From: JBHAEP01 sp041855665
Lineage (GTDB): Bacteria > Patescibacteriota > Saccharimonadia > Saccharimonadales > Saccharimonadaceae
Assembly (NCBI GenBank): GCA_041855665.1
Contig: JBHAEP010000062.1
Span: forward strand, 1-10,593
DNA length: 10,593 bases
Direction of reading: 5' to 3'
Within the stretch, counting starts at the first letter, position 1, and the number at the start of each line of letters is the position of its first letter. A program made the position numbers and the translations under genes. Below the pieces are notes generated by a model that saw nothing but the letters and a program-made list of their open reading frames with translations, was not told where the DNA came from and made no database searches. Shown piece by piece: positions 1-5,825 of the stretch.

Positions 1-2
1 AT

Positions 3-704
3 CGTAATTCTCAAATCGCTATCATTAGTGCTGGTGGAGAATTAGAAAACCAAGCTAATCAAAATCAAATCTGCTACAGTAAAATGCCTTCTGGTATACA
101 ACCTCGTATGGCAGTTATTTATAATTTGCGAGCAATAGCTAAAGTCTTGAACCATTTTAACGTATTAGATTTAAACCTATATAATGAAATTTCCGAATCT
201 AGCGACTGGCTAAATCAACAATCTGCTAATTGGGACGCTTCTGTACCAACAGAACATAATTACGCAAAGCAGCTAGCATTGCTTTCAGTCGGTAAATCTG
301 CCGTTATCTTCGGTGGAGAACTAACAGCACCTCTAGCTTATAAGTGGAAAATTAGCTGGAATGAAAACGCTAAAAATACTTCTTTTTGGAATTTTTACTC
401 AGAAGCTAATCATAATGACTTTATCGGCTGGACATCTCATCCAATCCAAAAACCTTTTATAGTCTTTGATTTAATAAGCAACCTAGAACACCCGCAAATA
501 ATAAAACGATTCAGTATCAGCGATCAGCTACTAAGTGGTAAAAGACCGAAATCACATGTCATTAACCTAGAAGGAGATACACTATTAAAACAACTCCTCT
601 GGGGAGCTGTTTTGGCAGATTTTATTAGTATTTATATTGCAATCGCTAATGGAGTAAACCCAACACCGGTTCCATTGATTGAAAAACTCAAAACTAAATT
701 ATAA
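3..704 (+). CDS. Bifunctional phosphoglucose/phosphomannose isomerase, C-terminal part (5' end outside window)
   Basis: The reading frame is open from the window edge (codons from base 3) to TAA at 702-704, giving 233 residues. The family is usually about 330-350 residues, so about 100 N-terminal residues of the first SIS subdomain are missing. Visible are the end of the SIS domain with the motif SGIQPR (about residue 30-35 of this fragment) and a bact-PGI_C type domain. That domain has NENAK (120-124) and EANHND (134-139). The Glu of NENAK and the His of NHN are 16 residues apart, as are the catalytic Glu and ring-opening His of the archaeal PGI/PMI enzymes. The expected role is cytosolic interconversion of glucose-6-P or mannose-6-P with fructose-6-P. 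It converges on the ABC permease with only 8 bases between the stops. Family assignment is strong; the dual specificity is family knowledge, not shown here. Confidence 0.9.
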   Translation, partial: RNSQIAIISAGGELENQANQNQICYSKMPSGIQPRMAVIYNLRAIAKVLNHFNVLDLNLYNEISESSDWLNQQSANWDASVPTEHNYAKQLALLSVGKSAVIFGGELTAPLAYKWKISWNENAKNTSFWNFYSEANHNDFIGWTSHPIQKPFIVFDLISNLEHPQIIKRFSISDQLLSGKRPKSHVINLEGDTLLKQLLWGAVLADFISIYIAIANGVNPTPVPLIEKLKTKL

Positions 705-712
705 TAAATAAT

Positions 713-1942
713 TTATTCATACTGACGCAAGGACTCGATTGGGTCCTTGTTTGCTGCTAGGATAGCTGGATAAATTCCAAATAGTCCACCAACTCCTAGT
801 GATAGGGCTGTAGCAATTAATATAATGTCCCACGAGAAAGAAGGGGTGAAAGGTAAACCACTACTTAAAATAAATGCCCCCATATATCCAGCAATATATC
901 CGACAAATCCACCAACCAAACTAATAGCTAGTGATTCAAGTAAAAATTGCCACAAAATATCATAATTGCTCGCGCCAACTGATTTGCGAATACCAATTTC
1001 GCGAGTTCGCTCAGCAACATTGACTAGCAAAATATTCATAATCCCAACCCCTCCAACCAATAGGGAAACTGACGCAATCATCACACTAACTGTAGTCATA
1101 GCAGAGAACATAGTGCTAGTAGAATTTGCAACTGAATCTTTGCCTATCAAAGTAAAATCCTTATCACCGCCATGATTTTCAGTAATTACTTTTTCAACAT
1201 CACCAGTCAATTGACTAAGCTTATCAACACTAGTGGCGGTAAAGTTAATTTGCTGAATTTGAGCTACATCACTAGTAAACTTCTTAGCAGAACTTAAAGA
1301 GATTATTGCCGTGTAATTGTAGTCAACATTGTTATAATTTATCGGATTATTATCTGAACTAGCAATACCAATCACCGTAAAAGTCTGATCTTTGATCTGA
1401 AAGTTTTGACCAATTGCATCCGCGGTCCCGAAAAGGTCAACCGCCAACTGCTCTCCGACAACCGCAGTTTGAATTGCGGTAGAGCCATCAATAAACTGAC
1501 CATCACGAAGCTTTAATTCAGTTGTATTAATAAAGTCTGAACTAGTAGCCATCACACTGTAGCGAGCAATATCTAAGGAATTTTCATCAGTTTTTAAAGA
1601 AGACTGAAATTTCATAATCGGAGCAACAGCTTGAATATTTGGTAATTTAGCAATAGATACAACATCCTGTTCAGTTAGCGTAGCAATGGTTGAATTTTCA
1701 CTGCTAGTTTTAAATACATCTTGACTATCTTTGTCTACAACCCCAGATTGAATAACTGCAATATTGCCGTCAAGATTACTAATCTGACTACGAACCGTAT
1801 CAGTAACTCCGTTACTTAAAGCTAAAATTGCAGTAATACTAGCCACACCAATAGCTACGCCAATTATCGTCAAAAACGTCCGCATTCGCGTACTCTTTAG
1901 TGATTGGTGAGCATTTTCTAAATGAAAAAATGTTAACTTCAT
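713..1942 (-). CDS. MacB/FtsX-type ABC transporter permease
   Basis: 409 residues, the normal length for the family. The N-terminus has the MacB_PCD signature around residues 18-45 (MRTFLTIIGVAIGVAS), where the first membrane helix sits. A large extracytoplasmic domain rich in Ser/Thr/Asp follows (about 46-275). Then come three FtsX-domain helices (about 280-310, 330-358, 370-398) with the cytoplasmic motif EIGIRKSVGAS between the first two. The C-terminus DPIESLRQYE is typical of these permeases. Its ATG (1940-1942) shares one base with the TAA of the ATPase gene upstream (TAATG), so translation is probably coupled. MacB-type proteins are mechanotransmitters that export peptides, lipoproteins or drugs together with a membrane-fusion partner. 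No partner gene is seen here and the substrate cannot be predicted. Confidence 0.93.
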   Translation of the reverse strand: MKLTFFHLENAHQSLKSTRMRTFLTIIGVAIGVASITAILALSNGVTDTVRSQISNLDGNIAVIQSGVVDKDSQDVFKTSSENSTIATLTEQDVVSIAKLPNIQAVAPIMKFQSSLKTDENSLDIARYSVMATSSDFINTTELKLRDGQFIDGSTAIQTAVVGEQLAVDLFGTADAIGQNFQIKDQTFTVIGIASSDNNPINYNNVDYNYTAIISLSSAKKFTSDVAQIQQINFTATSVDKLSQLTGDVEKVITENHGGDKDFTLIGKDSVANSTSTMFSAMTTVSVMIASVSLLVGGVGIMNILLVNVAERTREIGIRKSVGASNYDILWQFLLESLAISLVGGFVGYIAGYMGAFILSSGLPFTPSFSWDIILIATALSLGVGGLFGIYPAILAANKDPIESLRQYE

Positions 1943-2715
1943 TATTTGTTATCCTTATCTTCAGTTTTTGAGGTGGACTTTTTAGATTTTACCTTTACCT
2001 CAACTCGATCCGTGTGGCGATTCTTTGTGTCGGTGTCGATTTTGCCATCAAGCATATGTATAATTCGACTAGCATACATTGTTAAATCTGGGTTATGGGT
2101 AACCATAATAATGGTGTTGCCGCGTTTATGCAGATCAGCCAATTCTTCCATAATAATTTGACTTGAAGCACTATCGAGATTTCCAGTTGGCTCATCGGCT
2201 AAAATTATCGATGGATTATTCACTAGAGCACGCGCAATAGCTACACGCTGAACTTGACCACCGCTAAGCTGCCATGGCATATAATATTCACGCTTTCCAA
2301 GATGAAACATCTTTAATATTCGACTAGCTTCCTTTAAGCGCTTGGTTTTGGAAATTTTATTATAAGTAAGAGGTAGGGCAACATTTTCAATAACCGAAAG
2401 GCGAGGTACAAGATTAAAATTCTGAAAAATAATACCGATCTTTTCAAGTCGAATTCTTGCTCGTTTTGCTCCACTCAAATGAGCTACATTTTTACCCTCG
2501 AGACTATATTCACCTTCAGTACAAGTATCCAAGAGTCCAAGAATATTCAAAAGAGTAGTTTTACCGCAGCCACTCGGACCCATAATAGCTAAAAACTCTC
2601 CTTGCTCGATTTTAAGGTCAATGTTATTAAGGGCAAAGTTTTCAGCTTCACCAACGCCATAAACCTTGGAAAGATTCTTAAGCTCAATTACTGGTGTTTT
2701 AGTTTCTTTAGTCAT
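1942..2715 (-). CDS. MacB/LolD-type ABC transporter ATP-binding protein
   Basis: 257 residues carrying every ABC ATPase motif: Walker A GPSGCGKT (46-53), Q-loop Gln98 in IIFQNFNLVPRLSV, signature LSGGQ (150-154), Walker B IILADE (170-175), D-loop NLDS and switch His207 in VTHNPD. Spacing and sequence fit the MacB/LolD/FtsE subgroup that works with FtsX-fold permeases. It powers the permease encoded directly downstream with a one-base overlap. The last 25 or so residues form a Lys/Asp-rich tail (VEVKVKSKKSTSKTEDK) outside the ATPase fold. The start ATG at 2713-2715 has no Shine-Dalgarno, but a TATAAT box ends seven bases upstream, which predicts a leaderless mRNA. Upstream lies a divergent tRNA gene rather than a MacA-like adaptor gene. 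Confidence 0.95.
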   Translation of the reverse strand: MTKETKTPVIELKNLSKVYGVGEAENFALNNIDLKIEQGEFLAIMGPSGCGKTTLLNILGLLDTCTEGEYSLEGKNVAHLSGAKRARIRLEKIGIIFQNFNLVPRLSVIENVALPLTYNKISKTKRLKEASRILKMFHLGKREYYMPWQLSGGQVQRVAIARALVNNPSIILADEPTGNLDSASSQIIMEELADLHKRGNTIIMVTHNPDLTMYASRIIHMLDGKIDTDTKNRHTDRVEVKVKSKKSTSKTEDKDNK

Positions 2716-2722
2716 TATTTCT

Positions 2723-2752
2723 ATTATAAAATTTTAAGGGGTAAATACTCAA
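2723..2752 (-). promoter_or_regulatory. Promoter of the ABC transporter operon (leaderless type)
   Basis: On the minus strand a perfect -10 TATAAT (2723-2728) follows a -35 TTGAGT (2747-2752, four of six consensus bases) with an 18-base spacer. Only seven bases separate the -10 from the ATG at 2715, so transcription should start on or next to the start codon. Confidence 0.65.
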
Positions 2753-2766
2753 GCATTAGTGTAAAA

Positions 2767-2795
2767 CTAACAATGTAAATTTTTTGTGATAAAAT
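2767..2795 (+). promoter_or_regulatory. Promoter of tRNA-Ser(GGA)
   Basis: A -35 CTAACA (2767-2772, four of six) and a -10 TAAAAT (2790-2795) are 17 bases apart. The -10 is extended by TG at 2787-2788. The predicted start lies at about 2802, a few bases before the tRNA 5' end at 2806. Confidence 0.65.
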
Positions 2796-2805
2796 AAATA
2801 TATAA

Positions 2806-2895
2806 GGAGAGGTGCAAGAGTGGTTGAATTGGCACGCCTGGAACGCGTGTGTGGCGGCAACGTCACCCAGGGTTCGAATCCCTGTCTCTCCGCCA
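2806..2895 (+). tRNA. tRNA-Ser(GGA)
   Basis: Ninety bases including an encoded CCA. The acceptor stem GGAGAGG pairs with TCTCTCC (2885-2891), with one G-U at the last pair, followed by discriminator G. The anticodon stem CACGC/GCGTG encloses the loop CTGGAAC, giving anticodon GGA, which reads UCU and UCC. The long variable arm GTGGCG-GCAA-CGTCAC marks a class II tRNA, and the T arm is CAGGG-TTCGAAT-CCCTG. It converges with tRNA-Ser(GCU), and each gene has its own terminator. Confidence 0.97.
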
Positions 2896-2904
2896 AGATT
2901 TTAC

Positions 2905-2930
2905 ACCTAGTTTAACTAGGTTTTTATTTT
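2905..2930 (+). terminator. Rho-independent terminator of tRNA-Ser(GGA)
   Basis: A perfect seven-pair stem ACCTAGT/ACTAGGT (2905-2911 with 2915-2921) closes a TTA loop and runs into TTTTTATTTT, ten bases after the tRNA CCA. Confidence 0.85.
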
Positions 2931-2946
2931 GTATATAAAAATCACC

Positions 2947-2975
2947 AAAAGAAAAAGCTCACAAATCAGTGAGCT
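2947..2975 (-). terminator. Rho-independent terminator of tRNA-Ser(GCU)
   Basis: On the minus strand AGCTCAC and GTGAGCT (plus coordinates 2969-2975 and 2956-2962) pair over a six-base loop and are followed by TTTTCTTTT. It lies ten bases past the tRNA 3' end and back to back with the terminator of the convergent tRNA gene. Confidence 0.85.
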
Positions 2976-2984
2976 AATTTCTCT

Positions 2985-3078
2985 TGGCGGAGGAGGGGGG
3001 ATTCGAACCCCCGCTACAGGTCGTCCCCGTACTAACGATTTAGCAAACCGTCCCCTTCAGCCACTTGGGTACTCCTCC
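2985..3078 (-). tRNA. tRNA-Ser(GCU)
   Basis: Ninety-four bases including an encoded CCA (TGG at 2985-2987 on the plus strand). The acceptor GGAGGAG (3072-3078) pairs perfectly with CTCCTCC (2989-2995). The anticodon stem ACGGT/ATCGT encloses the loop TTGCTAA, so the anticodon is GCU, reading AGU and AGC. A long variable arm (TAGTACGGGGACGACCTGTA region) confirms the class II serine type. The T arm carries TTCGAAT. The gene ends 44 bases downstream of the Q/N-rich membrane protein gene on the same strand. It has its own promoter but could also receive read-through. Confidence 0.97.
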
Positions 3079-3090
3079 GTATCAATTTCA

Positions 3091-3119
3091 ATTATAGCAC
3101 CTTAATTTAATTTTGACTA
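3091..3119 (-). promoter_or_regulatory. Promoter of tRNA-Ser(GCU), extended -10
   Basis: On the minus strand an extended -10 TGCTATAAT (3091-3099) is preceded, after a 17-base spacer, by TAGTCA (3114-3119, four of six). Initiation is predicted near 3084, six bases before the tRNA. The -35 lies within a few bases of the upstream gene's TAA, so the intergenic space is fully used. Confidence 0.7.
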
Positions 3120-3122
3120 GTT

Positions 3123-3881
3123 TTATAAGCGAGCTTTTCGGATAATTTTATCTATTATGCTAGGGTTCATTTTTTCCATAGGTAGACGAGCACCTAAAAT
3201 ATCAACAATTTTTTCTCCATGCTCAACAGGGAAATAGACACTAACTCCTGGAGAAAACCTTTTAACAGGAATCATTAAAATCGAATACTCTTGACCTTCT
3301 TGGATTAGGCCAAATGCCTTAAAATCTGCATAATCATATAGACGATCATTCACATATAAGCCTTTGGCTGTCAATCTATAATTAACCATTCTAGATGGCC
3401 TAGTGATATGAACTATCACTGCTACTGACATCACTACAGTCAATACGGCAAAAAACCAATCTTTAAAGACTAAAATACCTAAAGCCAAAATACTTAAAGA
3501 AACCAAGCTAAATCCTACATACCATCCAACTCCATAATGATGATCCTGAGAATCTTTTGCTTGCCAGGAAACGATTTCCATCTCTGGAATATCATCAATC
3601 TGATGATCGTCTACTATCGGAACTTCATTTTGACTGTATTCCAATGGTATTTGATTTACCTGAACAGCCTGCTGATTCATAGGCACTGCAACAGGATTAC
3701 CTTGACTGCCATCAACAGGGTAGTTACTTTCATGATAGAAATTTTGTTGATTTTCTTGAACCGGTTGCTGGCCATAAGCCTGATTTGGCTGATTTTGATA
3801 TCCATAGTTTGGATTTTGACCACCTTCAAGATTTGGGTTTGGATTTATTTGTCGATAATTACTTTGTCGATCTGGCTGCAT
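3123..3881 (-). CDS. Membrane protein with Q/N/P-rich N-terminus, two TM helices and a C-terminal PH-like beta domain
   Basis: 252 residues that I cannot name. Residues 1-80 are low complexity (repeated N/Q/P/Y, such as NPNYGYQNQPNQAYGQQP) and probably disordered. An acidic linker follows (IVDDHQIDDIPEME, 89-102). Two hydrophobic helices (about 119-139 and 142-160) form a hairpin that leaves both ends in the cytoplasm. Residues 166-235 (YRLTAKGLYVNDRLYDYADF onwards) look like alternating beta strands, and a C-terminal helix ends the protein. The layout of a helix hairpin plus small beta domain resembles PH-like membrane proteins that are common in CPR genomes; that comparison is from memory. 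It starts 21 bases after pilin A with no terminator between, so co-transcription is likely. The ATG at 3881 also has its own leaderless-type -10. A role with the pilin machine is only inferred. Confidence 0.85.
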   Translation of the reverse strand: MQPDRQSNYRQINPNPNLEGGQNPNYGYQNQPNQAYGQQPVQENQQNFYHESNYPVDGSQGNPVAVPMNQQAVQVNQIPLEYSQNEVPIVDDHQIDDIPEMEIVSWQAKDSQDHHYGVGWYVGFSLVSLSILALGILVFKDWFFAVLTVVMSVAVIVHITRPSRMVNYRLTAKGLYVNDRLYDYADFKAFGLIQEGQEYSILMIPVKRFSPGVSVYFPVEHGEKIVDILGARLPMEKMNPSIIDKIIRKARL

Positions 3882-3887
3882 AATTCT

Positions 3888-3896
3888 ATTTTAGCA
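3888..3896 (-). promoter_or_regulatory. Extended -10 promoter directly before the gene starting at 3881
   Basis: On the minus strand TGCTAAAAT (extended -10) ends six bases before the ATG, so the transcript would begin at the start codon. I see no convincing -35 (TACAAA at best) and no Shine-Dalgarno. The box lies in the 21-base gap after the pilin A stop. Confidence 0.55.
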
Positions 3897-3902
3897 TAAG
3901 AG

Positions 3903-4319
3903 CTATACGTTTGTACCGCCGCTGCCGCCCATTCCTGATACGCTAGTTAGGACAAAGTTGATAATTGCATAAGAAAGTAGAGCAACTATTAGACCGATAA
4001 TAGCGTAAAGGATAGTGTTTTTTGCTGCAGTAACAGATTTTTCATTACCACCTGAAAGTACATAACGAAGACCACCCCAGATAAGCATAATCACAGACAA
4101 AACTCCCACTACATAAAGCATGAAGTTTACGACATTACCAACAAATCCGCCGCCATTTCCATCTAGTAGGTTAGTAGGCTGGCCATCACCATGGGCTGCT
4201 TCTATTCCTGCTTGAGCACCACCTTGCCCCCAAGCAGCAAAAGCTGGGTCCATATTTATAGCTGCTAGCCCCAAAGCTGCAATTCCGATTAAGCCTAGTA
4301 CAGTAATTAGATTCTTCAT
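3903..4319 (-). CDS. VirB2/TrbC-like small pilin, paralog A
   Basis: 138 residues. A signal peptide is visible (MKNLITVLGL start, hydrophobic to about 22, PAFAA cleavage region near 29). A short Gly/Ala-rich exported segment follows and contains AAHGDGQP. Then come two membrane helices (about 62-85 and 102-125) joined by a polar loop SGGNEKSVTAAKNT. The Gly-rich tail is GMGGSGGTNV. The helix-loop-helix fold with LYVVGVLSVIMLIWGG is that of T4SS pilins (VirB2/TrbC superfamily). It is closely related to paralog B at 5934-6356: they share LSVIMLIWGG, AKNTILYA and the AAHG motif. It stands apart from the main pilin cluster and leads a probable two-gene unit with the Q/N-rich membrane protein. It is the only gene here ending in TAG. 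Confidence 0.88.
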   Translation of the reverse strand: MKNLITVLGLIGIAALGLAAINMDPAFAAWGQGGAQAGIEAAHGDGQPTNLLDGNGGGFVGNVVNFMLYVVGVLSVIMLIWGGLRYVLSGGNEKSVTAAKNTILYAIIGLIVALLSYAIINFVLTSVSGMGGSGGTNV

Positions 4320-4323
4320 TTTT

Positions 4324-4330
4324 CACCTTT
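4324..4330 (-). promoter_or_regulatory. Ribosome binding site of pilin A
   Basis: Minus-strand AAAGGTG lies close upstream of the ATG at 4319 (six bases between AAAGG and ATG). This is a conventional SD-led start, in contrast to the leaderless-type starts nearby. Confidence 0.7.
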
Positions 4331-4343
4331 CTCGTTTACATTC

Positions 4344-4372
4344 ATTATATACATAAACGATATGATTATCTA
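4344..4372 (-). promoter_or_regulatory. Promoter of pilin A
   Basis: Minus-strand TATAAT (4344-4349) with TAGATA (4367-4372, four of six) at a 17-base spacing. Predicted initiation near 4337 gives a leader of about 18 bases that holds the SD. The leader motif TAAACGAGAAAGG resembles TAAACGAAAGGAA before pilin B. Confidence 0.65.
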
Positions 4373-4412
4373 CACTTATTATAGCATATTTTAATAAAAA
4401 ATACCAGACTAC

Positions 4413-4441
4413 TACACAAACTAAAAACGATATGTTATAAT
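4413..4441 (+). promoter_or_regulatory. Promoter of tRNA-Ser(UGA), perfect extended -10
   Basis: TGTTATAAT (4433-4441) is a perfect extended -10; TACACA (4413-4418, four of six) stands 17 bases upstream. Initiation is predicted near 4448, nine bases before the tRNA. Confidence 0.75.
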
Positions 4442-4456
4442 CTACCTATACGGTTT

Positions 4457-4546
4457 GGAGAGGTGCCCGAGTGGTTGAAGGGAACGGTCTTGAAAACCGT
4501 CGTGCCGGCAACGGTACCGAGGGTTCGAATCCCTCTCTCTCCGCCA
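4457..4546 (+). tRNA. tRNA-Ser(UGA)
   Basis: Ninety bases including an encoded CCA (4544-4546). Acceptor GGAGAGG pairs with TCTCTCC, the same as in tRNA-Ser(GGA). Anticodon stem ACGGT/ACCGT encloses CTTGAAA, so the anticodon is UGA, reading UCA and by wobble other UCN codons. The variable arm GTGCCG-GCAA-CGGTAC is long, as in all serine tRNAs. The T arm is GAGGG-TTCGAAT-CCCTC. It is the third serine isoacceptor within about 1.75 kb. Confidence 0.97.
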
Positions 4547-4553
4547 AGAAAAG

Positions 4554-4580
4554 TAACCCTGATTTAAAGGGTTATTTTTT
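4554..4580 (+). terminator. Terminator of tRNA-Ser(UGA), overlapping the comF stop codon
   Basis: A seven-pair stem TAACCCT/AGGGTTA (4554-4560 with 4568-4574) is followed by TTTTTT. The right arm contains the comF stop codon (4572-4574). On the minus strand the same hairpin is followed by CTTTTCTT, so it may also end comF transcription. Confidence 0.8.
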
Positions 4581-5237
4581 ATTGTCTTTCATTTTCTGAC
4601 GAGCAACAACAGCCACCCAGACTTCTTTAGCACCAGCATTCAATAAACTCTTCGCTCCAGCCTCTAGACTAGAACCAGTAGTGCAGATATCATCAATCAA
4701 AAGATATTTTTTAGATTTTTGAATATTTTTAGTCTGAAAAATACCTTCGACTTGCTGAATTCTTTGTTTTCTGGAAGACTGATGTTGAACTAGGGAATCT
4801 TTTCTAACTAAAGCTTCCTGATATTCCAATTTACGCATTTTAGCTAATCTTTTAGCAATTTGCTTGGTGTGATCGTAGCCGCGTTGCCGAATATGTTTTT
4901 GAATAGTCGGAATATTGGTGATGATAATATCTTTAGGCAACTCGGGAAGGATAGAATGAAGAATCTTTGCGCTGGTATTTAGGCCAGCAAAAACTTGATA
5001 GAATTTATAATCATCAATGATTTTTTTAAGTTCATTTTTTCGTTCACCAGCACACCACTGCTTGGTGAAATTTCCACAACAAATGTTATTGCTAGCTTTA
5101 TCTTTGCCGCAAATCAAACATTGATTATATTTGTTTTTAGTGATGTTAAAAATACAATTATCACAAAGTAAATCTGCCATTTGTCCACATTTATAACAGT
5201 AGTGAGGGGCGATAATTGACAACAGTCTATCAAACAT
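4572..5237 (-). CDS. comF: ComF family phosphoribosyltransferase-like protein
   Basis: 221 residues from the ATG at 5237, a normal ComF length. The N-terminus has zinc-type cysteines: CYKC (14-17), CDNC (25-28), CLIC (40-43) and a CC pair (53-54). The type I PRTase core shows RQRGYDHTKQIAK (117-129) and the PRPP loop LIDDICTTGSS (180-190). ComF proteins are needed for natural DNA uptake in Bacillus and Haemophilus, probably at the inner face of the membrane; the reaction, if any, is not established. The frame extends upstream to a TTG at 5315. I reject that start because the extra 26 codons cover an extended -10 promoter, while the 5237 ATG has AAAGGT ten bases ahead and begins like other ComF proteins (FDRLLSIIAPHYC). 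Confidence 0.9.
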   Translation of the reverse strand: MFDRLLSIIAPHYCYKCGQMADLLCDNCIFNITKNKYNQCLICGKDKASNNICCGNFTKQWCAGERKNELKKIIDDYKFYQVFAGLNTSAKILHSILPELPKDIIITNIPTIQKHIRQRGYDHTKQIAKRLAKMRKLEYQEALVRKDSLVQHQSSRKQRIQQVEGIFQTKNIQKSKKYLLIDDICTTGSSLEAGAKSLLNAGAKEVWVAVVARQKMKDNKK

Positions 5238-5247
5238 TGTAATTTTT

Positions 5248-5253
5248 ACCTTT
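5248..5253 (-). promoter_or_regulatory. Ribosome binding site that decides the comF start
   Basis: Minus-strand AAAGGT lies ten bases before the ATG at 5237. It supports this start over the in-frame TTG at 5315. Confidence 0.55.
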
Positions 5254-5267
5254 TTGGGTTGCTTTTC

Positions 5268-5296
5268 TTGATTATACCAAACATATCCGTTATACT
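5268..5296 (+). promoter_or_regulatory. Promoter of hsp20
   Basis: TTGATT (5268-5273, four of six) and TATACT (5291-5296, five of six) have a 17-base spacer. Initiation near 5303 gives a leader of about 39 bases. I saw no CIRCE-type operator. The -35 overlaps the comF -10 on the other strand. Confidence 0.6.
5271..5279 (-). promoter_or_regulatory. Extended -10 of the comF promoter
   Basis: Minus-strand TGGTATAAT is a perfect extended -10. Initiation near 5264 would give a leader of about 27 bases containing the SD. No good -35 is seen at the standard spacing. It overlaps the -35 of the divergent hsp20 promoter. Confidence 0.6.
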
Positions 5297-5332
5297 GATA
5301 GGGACGAATTGTCAAATTGAGCCAAGAGAAGT

Positions 5333-5337
5333 GGAGG
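5333..5337 (+). promoter_or_regulatory. Ribosome binding site of hsp20
   Basis: A strong GGAGG lies four bases before the ATG at 5342. It is the best Shine-Dalgarno in the window and suggests high translation of the chaperone. Confidence 0.8.
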
Positions 5338-5341
5338 AAAT

Positions 5342-5812
5342 ATGGCCCGTAAAAATAATGACGACATGCTTATGGACGATGATTTTGCAACGGCGTTTCT
5401 AAATGATAGCGACCTAACAGCAACATCACCAATGCCAGAGCAACAACCAACTCAAGAAGAAAGCTGGGAAGAAGGTGAGGAAGATTTCCCAGGACAGCTA
5501 GCAGTTGATGTTTATGAGACTGAAAAAGATCTAGTTATCAAAGCTCGTACAGCTGGCGTAAACAAAGAAGACTTAGATGTAAGTATCTCTGATGGTATTT
5601 TGACTATCAGTGGTACACTAAGTAGCGGTGACGACTCTGCAGCAACAAACTGGCACATTCAGGAATGTTACTGGGGAGAATTCAGCCGAACAGTTGCCTT
5701 GCCTGTGCAGGTGAAGGAAGAGGAAGCTCGTGCAGCCCTAAAAGACGGCGTACTAACAATCAGCTTCGAAAAAGTACAGCAAGAAAAAGCAAAAAAGATT
5801 CAAGTCCTTTAA
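5342..5812 (+). CDS. Small heat shock protein, Hsp20/alpha-crystallin family
   Basis: 156 residues, typical for bacterial small heat shock proteins. An acidic, flexible N-terminal arm (1-48, rich in D, E and Q) precedes the alpha-crystallin domain (about 52-143). That domain shows VDVYETEKDLVIKA, the strand motif DGILTISG (84-91) and the signature ALKDGVLTISF (132-142). The C-terminal tail carries the IxI-type anchor as IQV (153-155), which docks into a neighbouring subunit in oligomers. The protein should be a cytosolic ATP-independent holdase that keeps unfolding proteins soluble. The gene is transcribed alone, divergent from comF, with a strong SD and its own terminator, and it converges on pilin B. 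Confidence 0.95.
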   Translation: MARKNNDDMLMDDDFATAFLNDSDLTATSPMPEQQPTQEESWEEGEEDFPGQLAVDVYETEKDLVIKARTAGVNKEDLDVSISDGILTISGTLSSGDDSAATNWHIQECYWGEFSRTVALPVQVKEEEARAALKDGVLTISFEKVQQEKAKKIQVL

Positions 5813-5825
5813 TAAATACGAATCA

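Noticed and set aside
728..752. Hairpin CAAGGAC/GTCCTTG (728-734 with 743-749) just after the isomerase stop, as a terminator of that gene.
   Set aside because: The stem is perfect but only TTT follows, and the bases encode the conserved C-terminus of the convergent permease, so the symmetry may be coincidental. It remains possible but weak.
2756..2770. Inverted repeat TTAGT-GTAAA-ACTAA in the ABC/tRNA divergent region, as an operator.
   Set aside because: Arms of five AT-rich bases are expected by chance in this composition, and nothing else supports a regulator.
2806..3078. tRNA-Ser pair as an integration (att) site of a mobile element.
   Set aside because: No partial tRNA copy, integrase or element boundary is visible; the two genes and their terminators fill the region.
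5238..5315. Upstream extension of comF to a TTG at 5315.
   Set aside because: The added codons contain a perfect extended -10 box and do not resemble the start of ComF proteins; the ATG at 5237 has a suitable SD.
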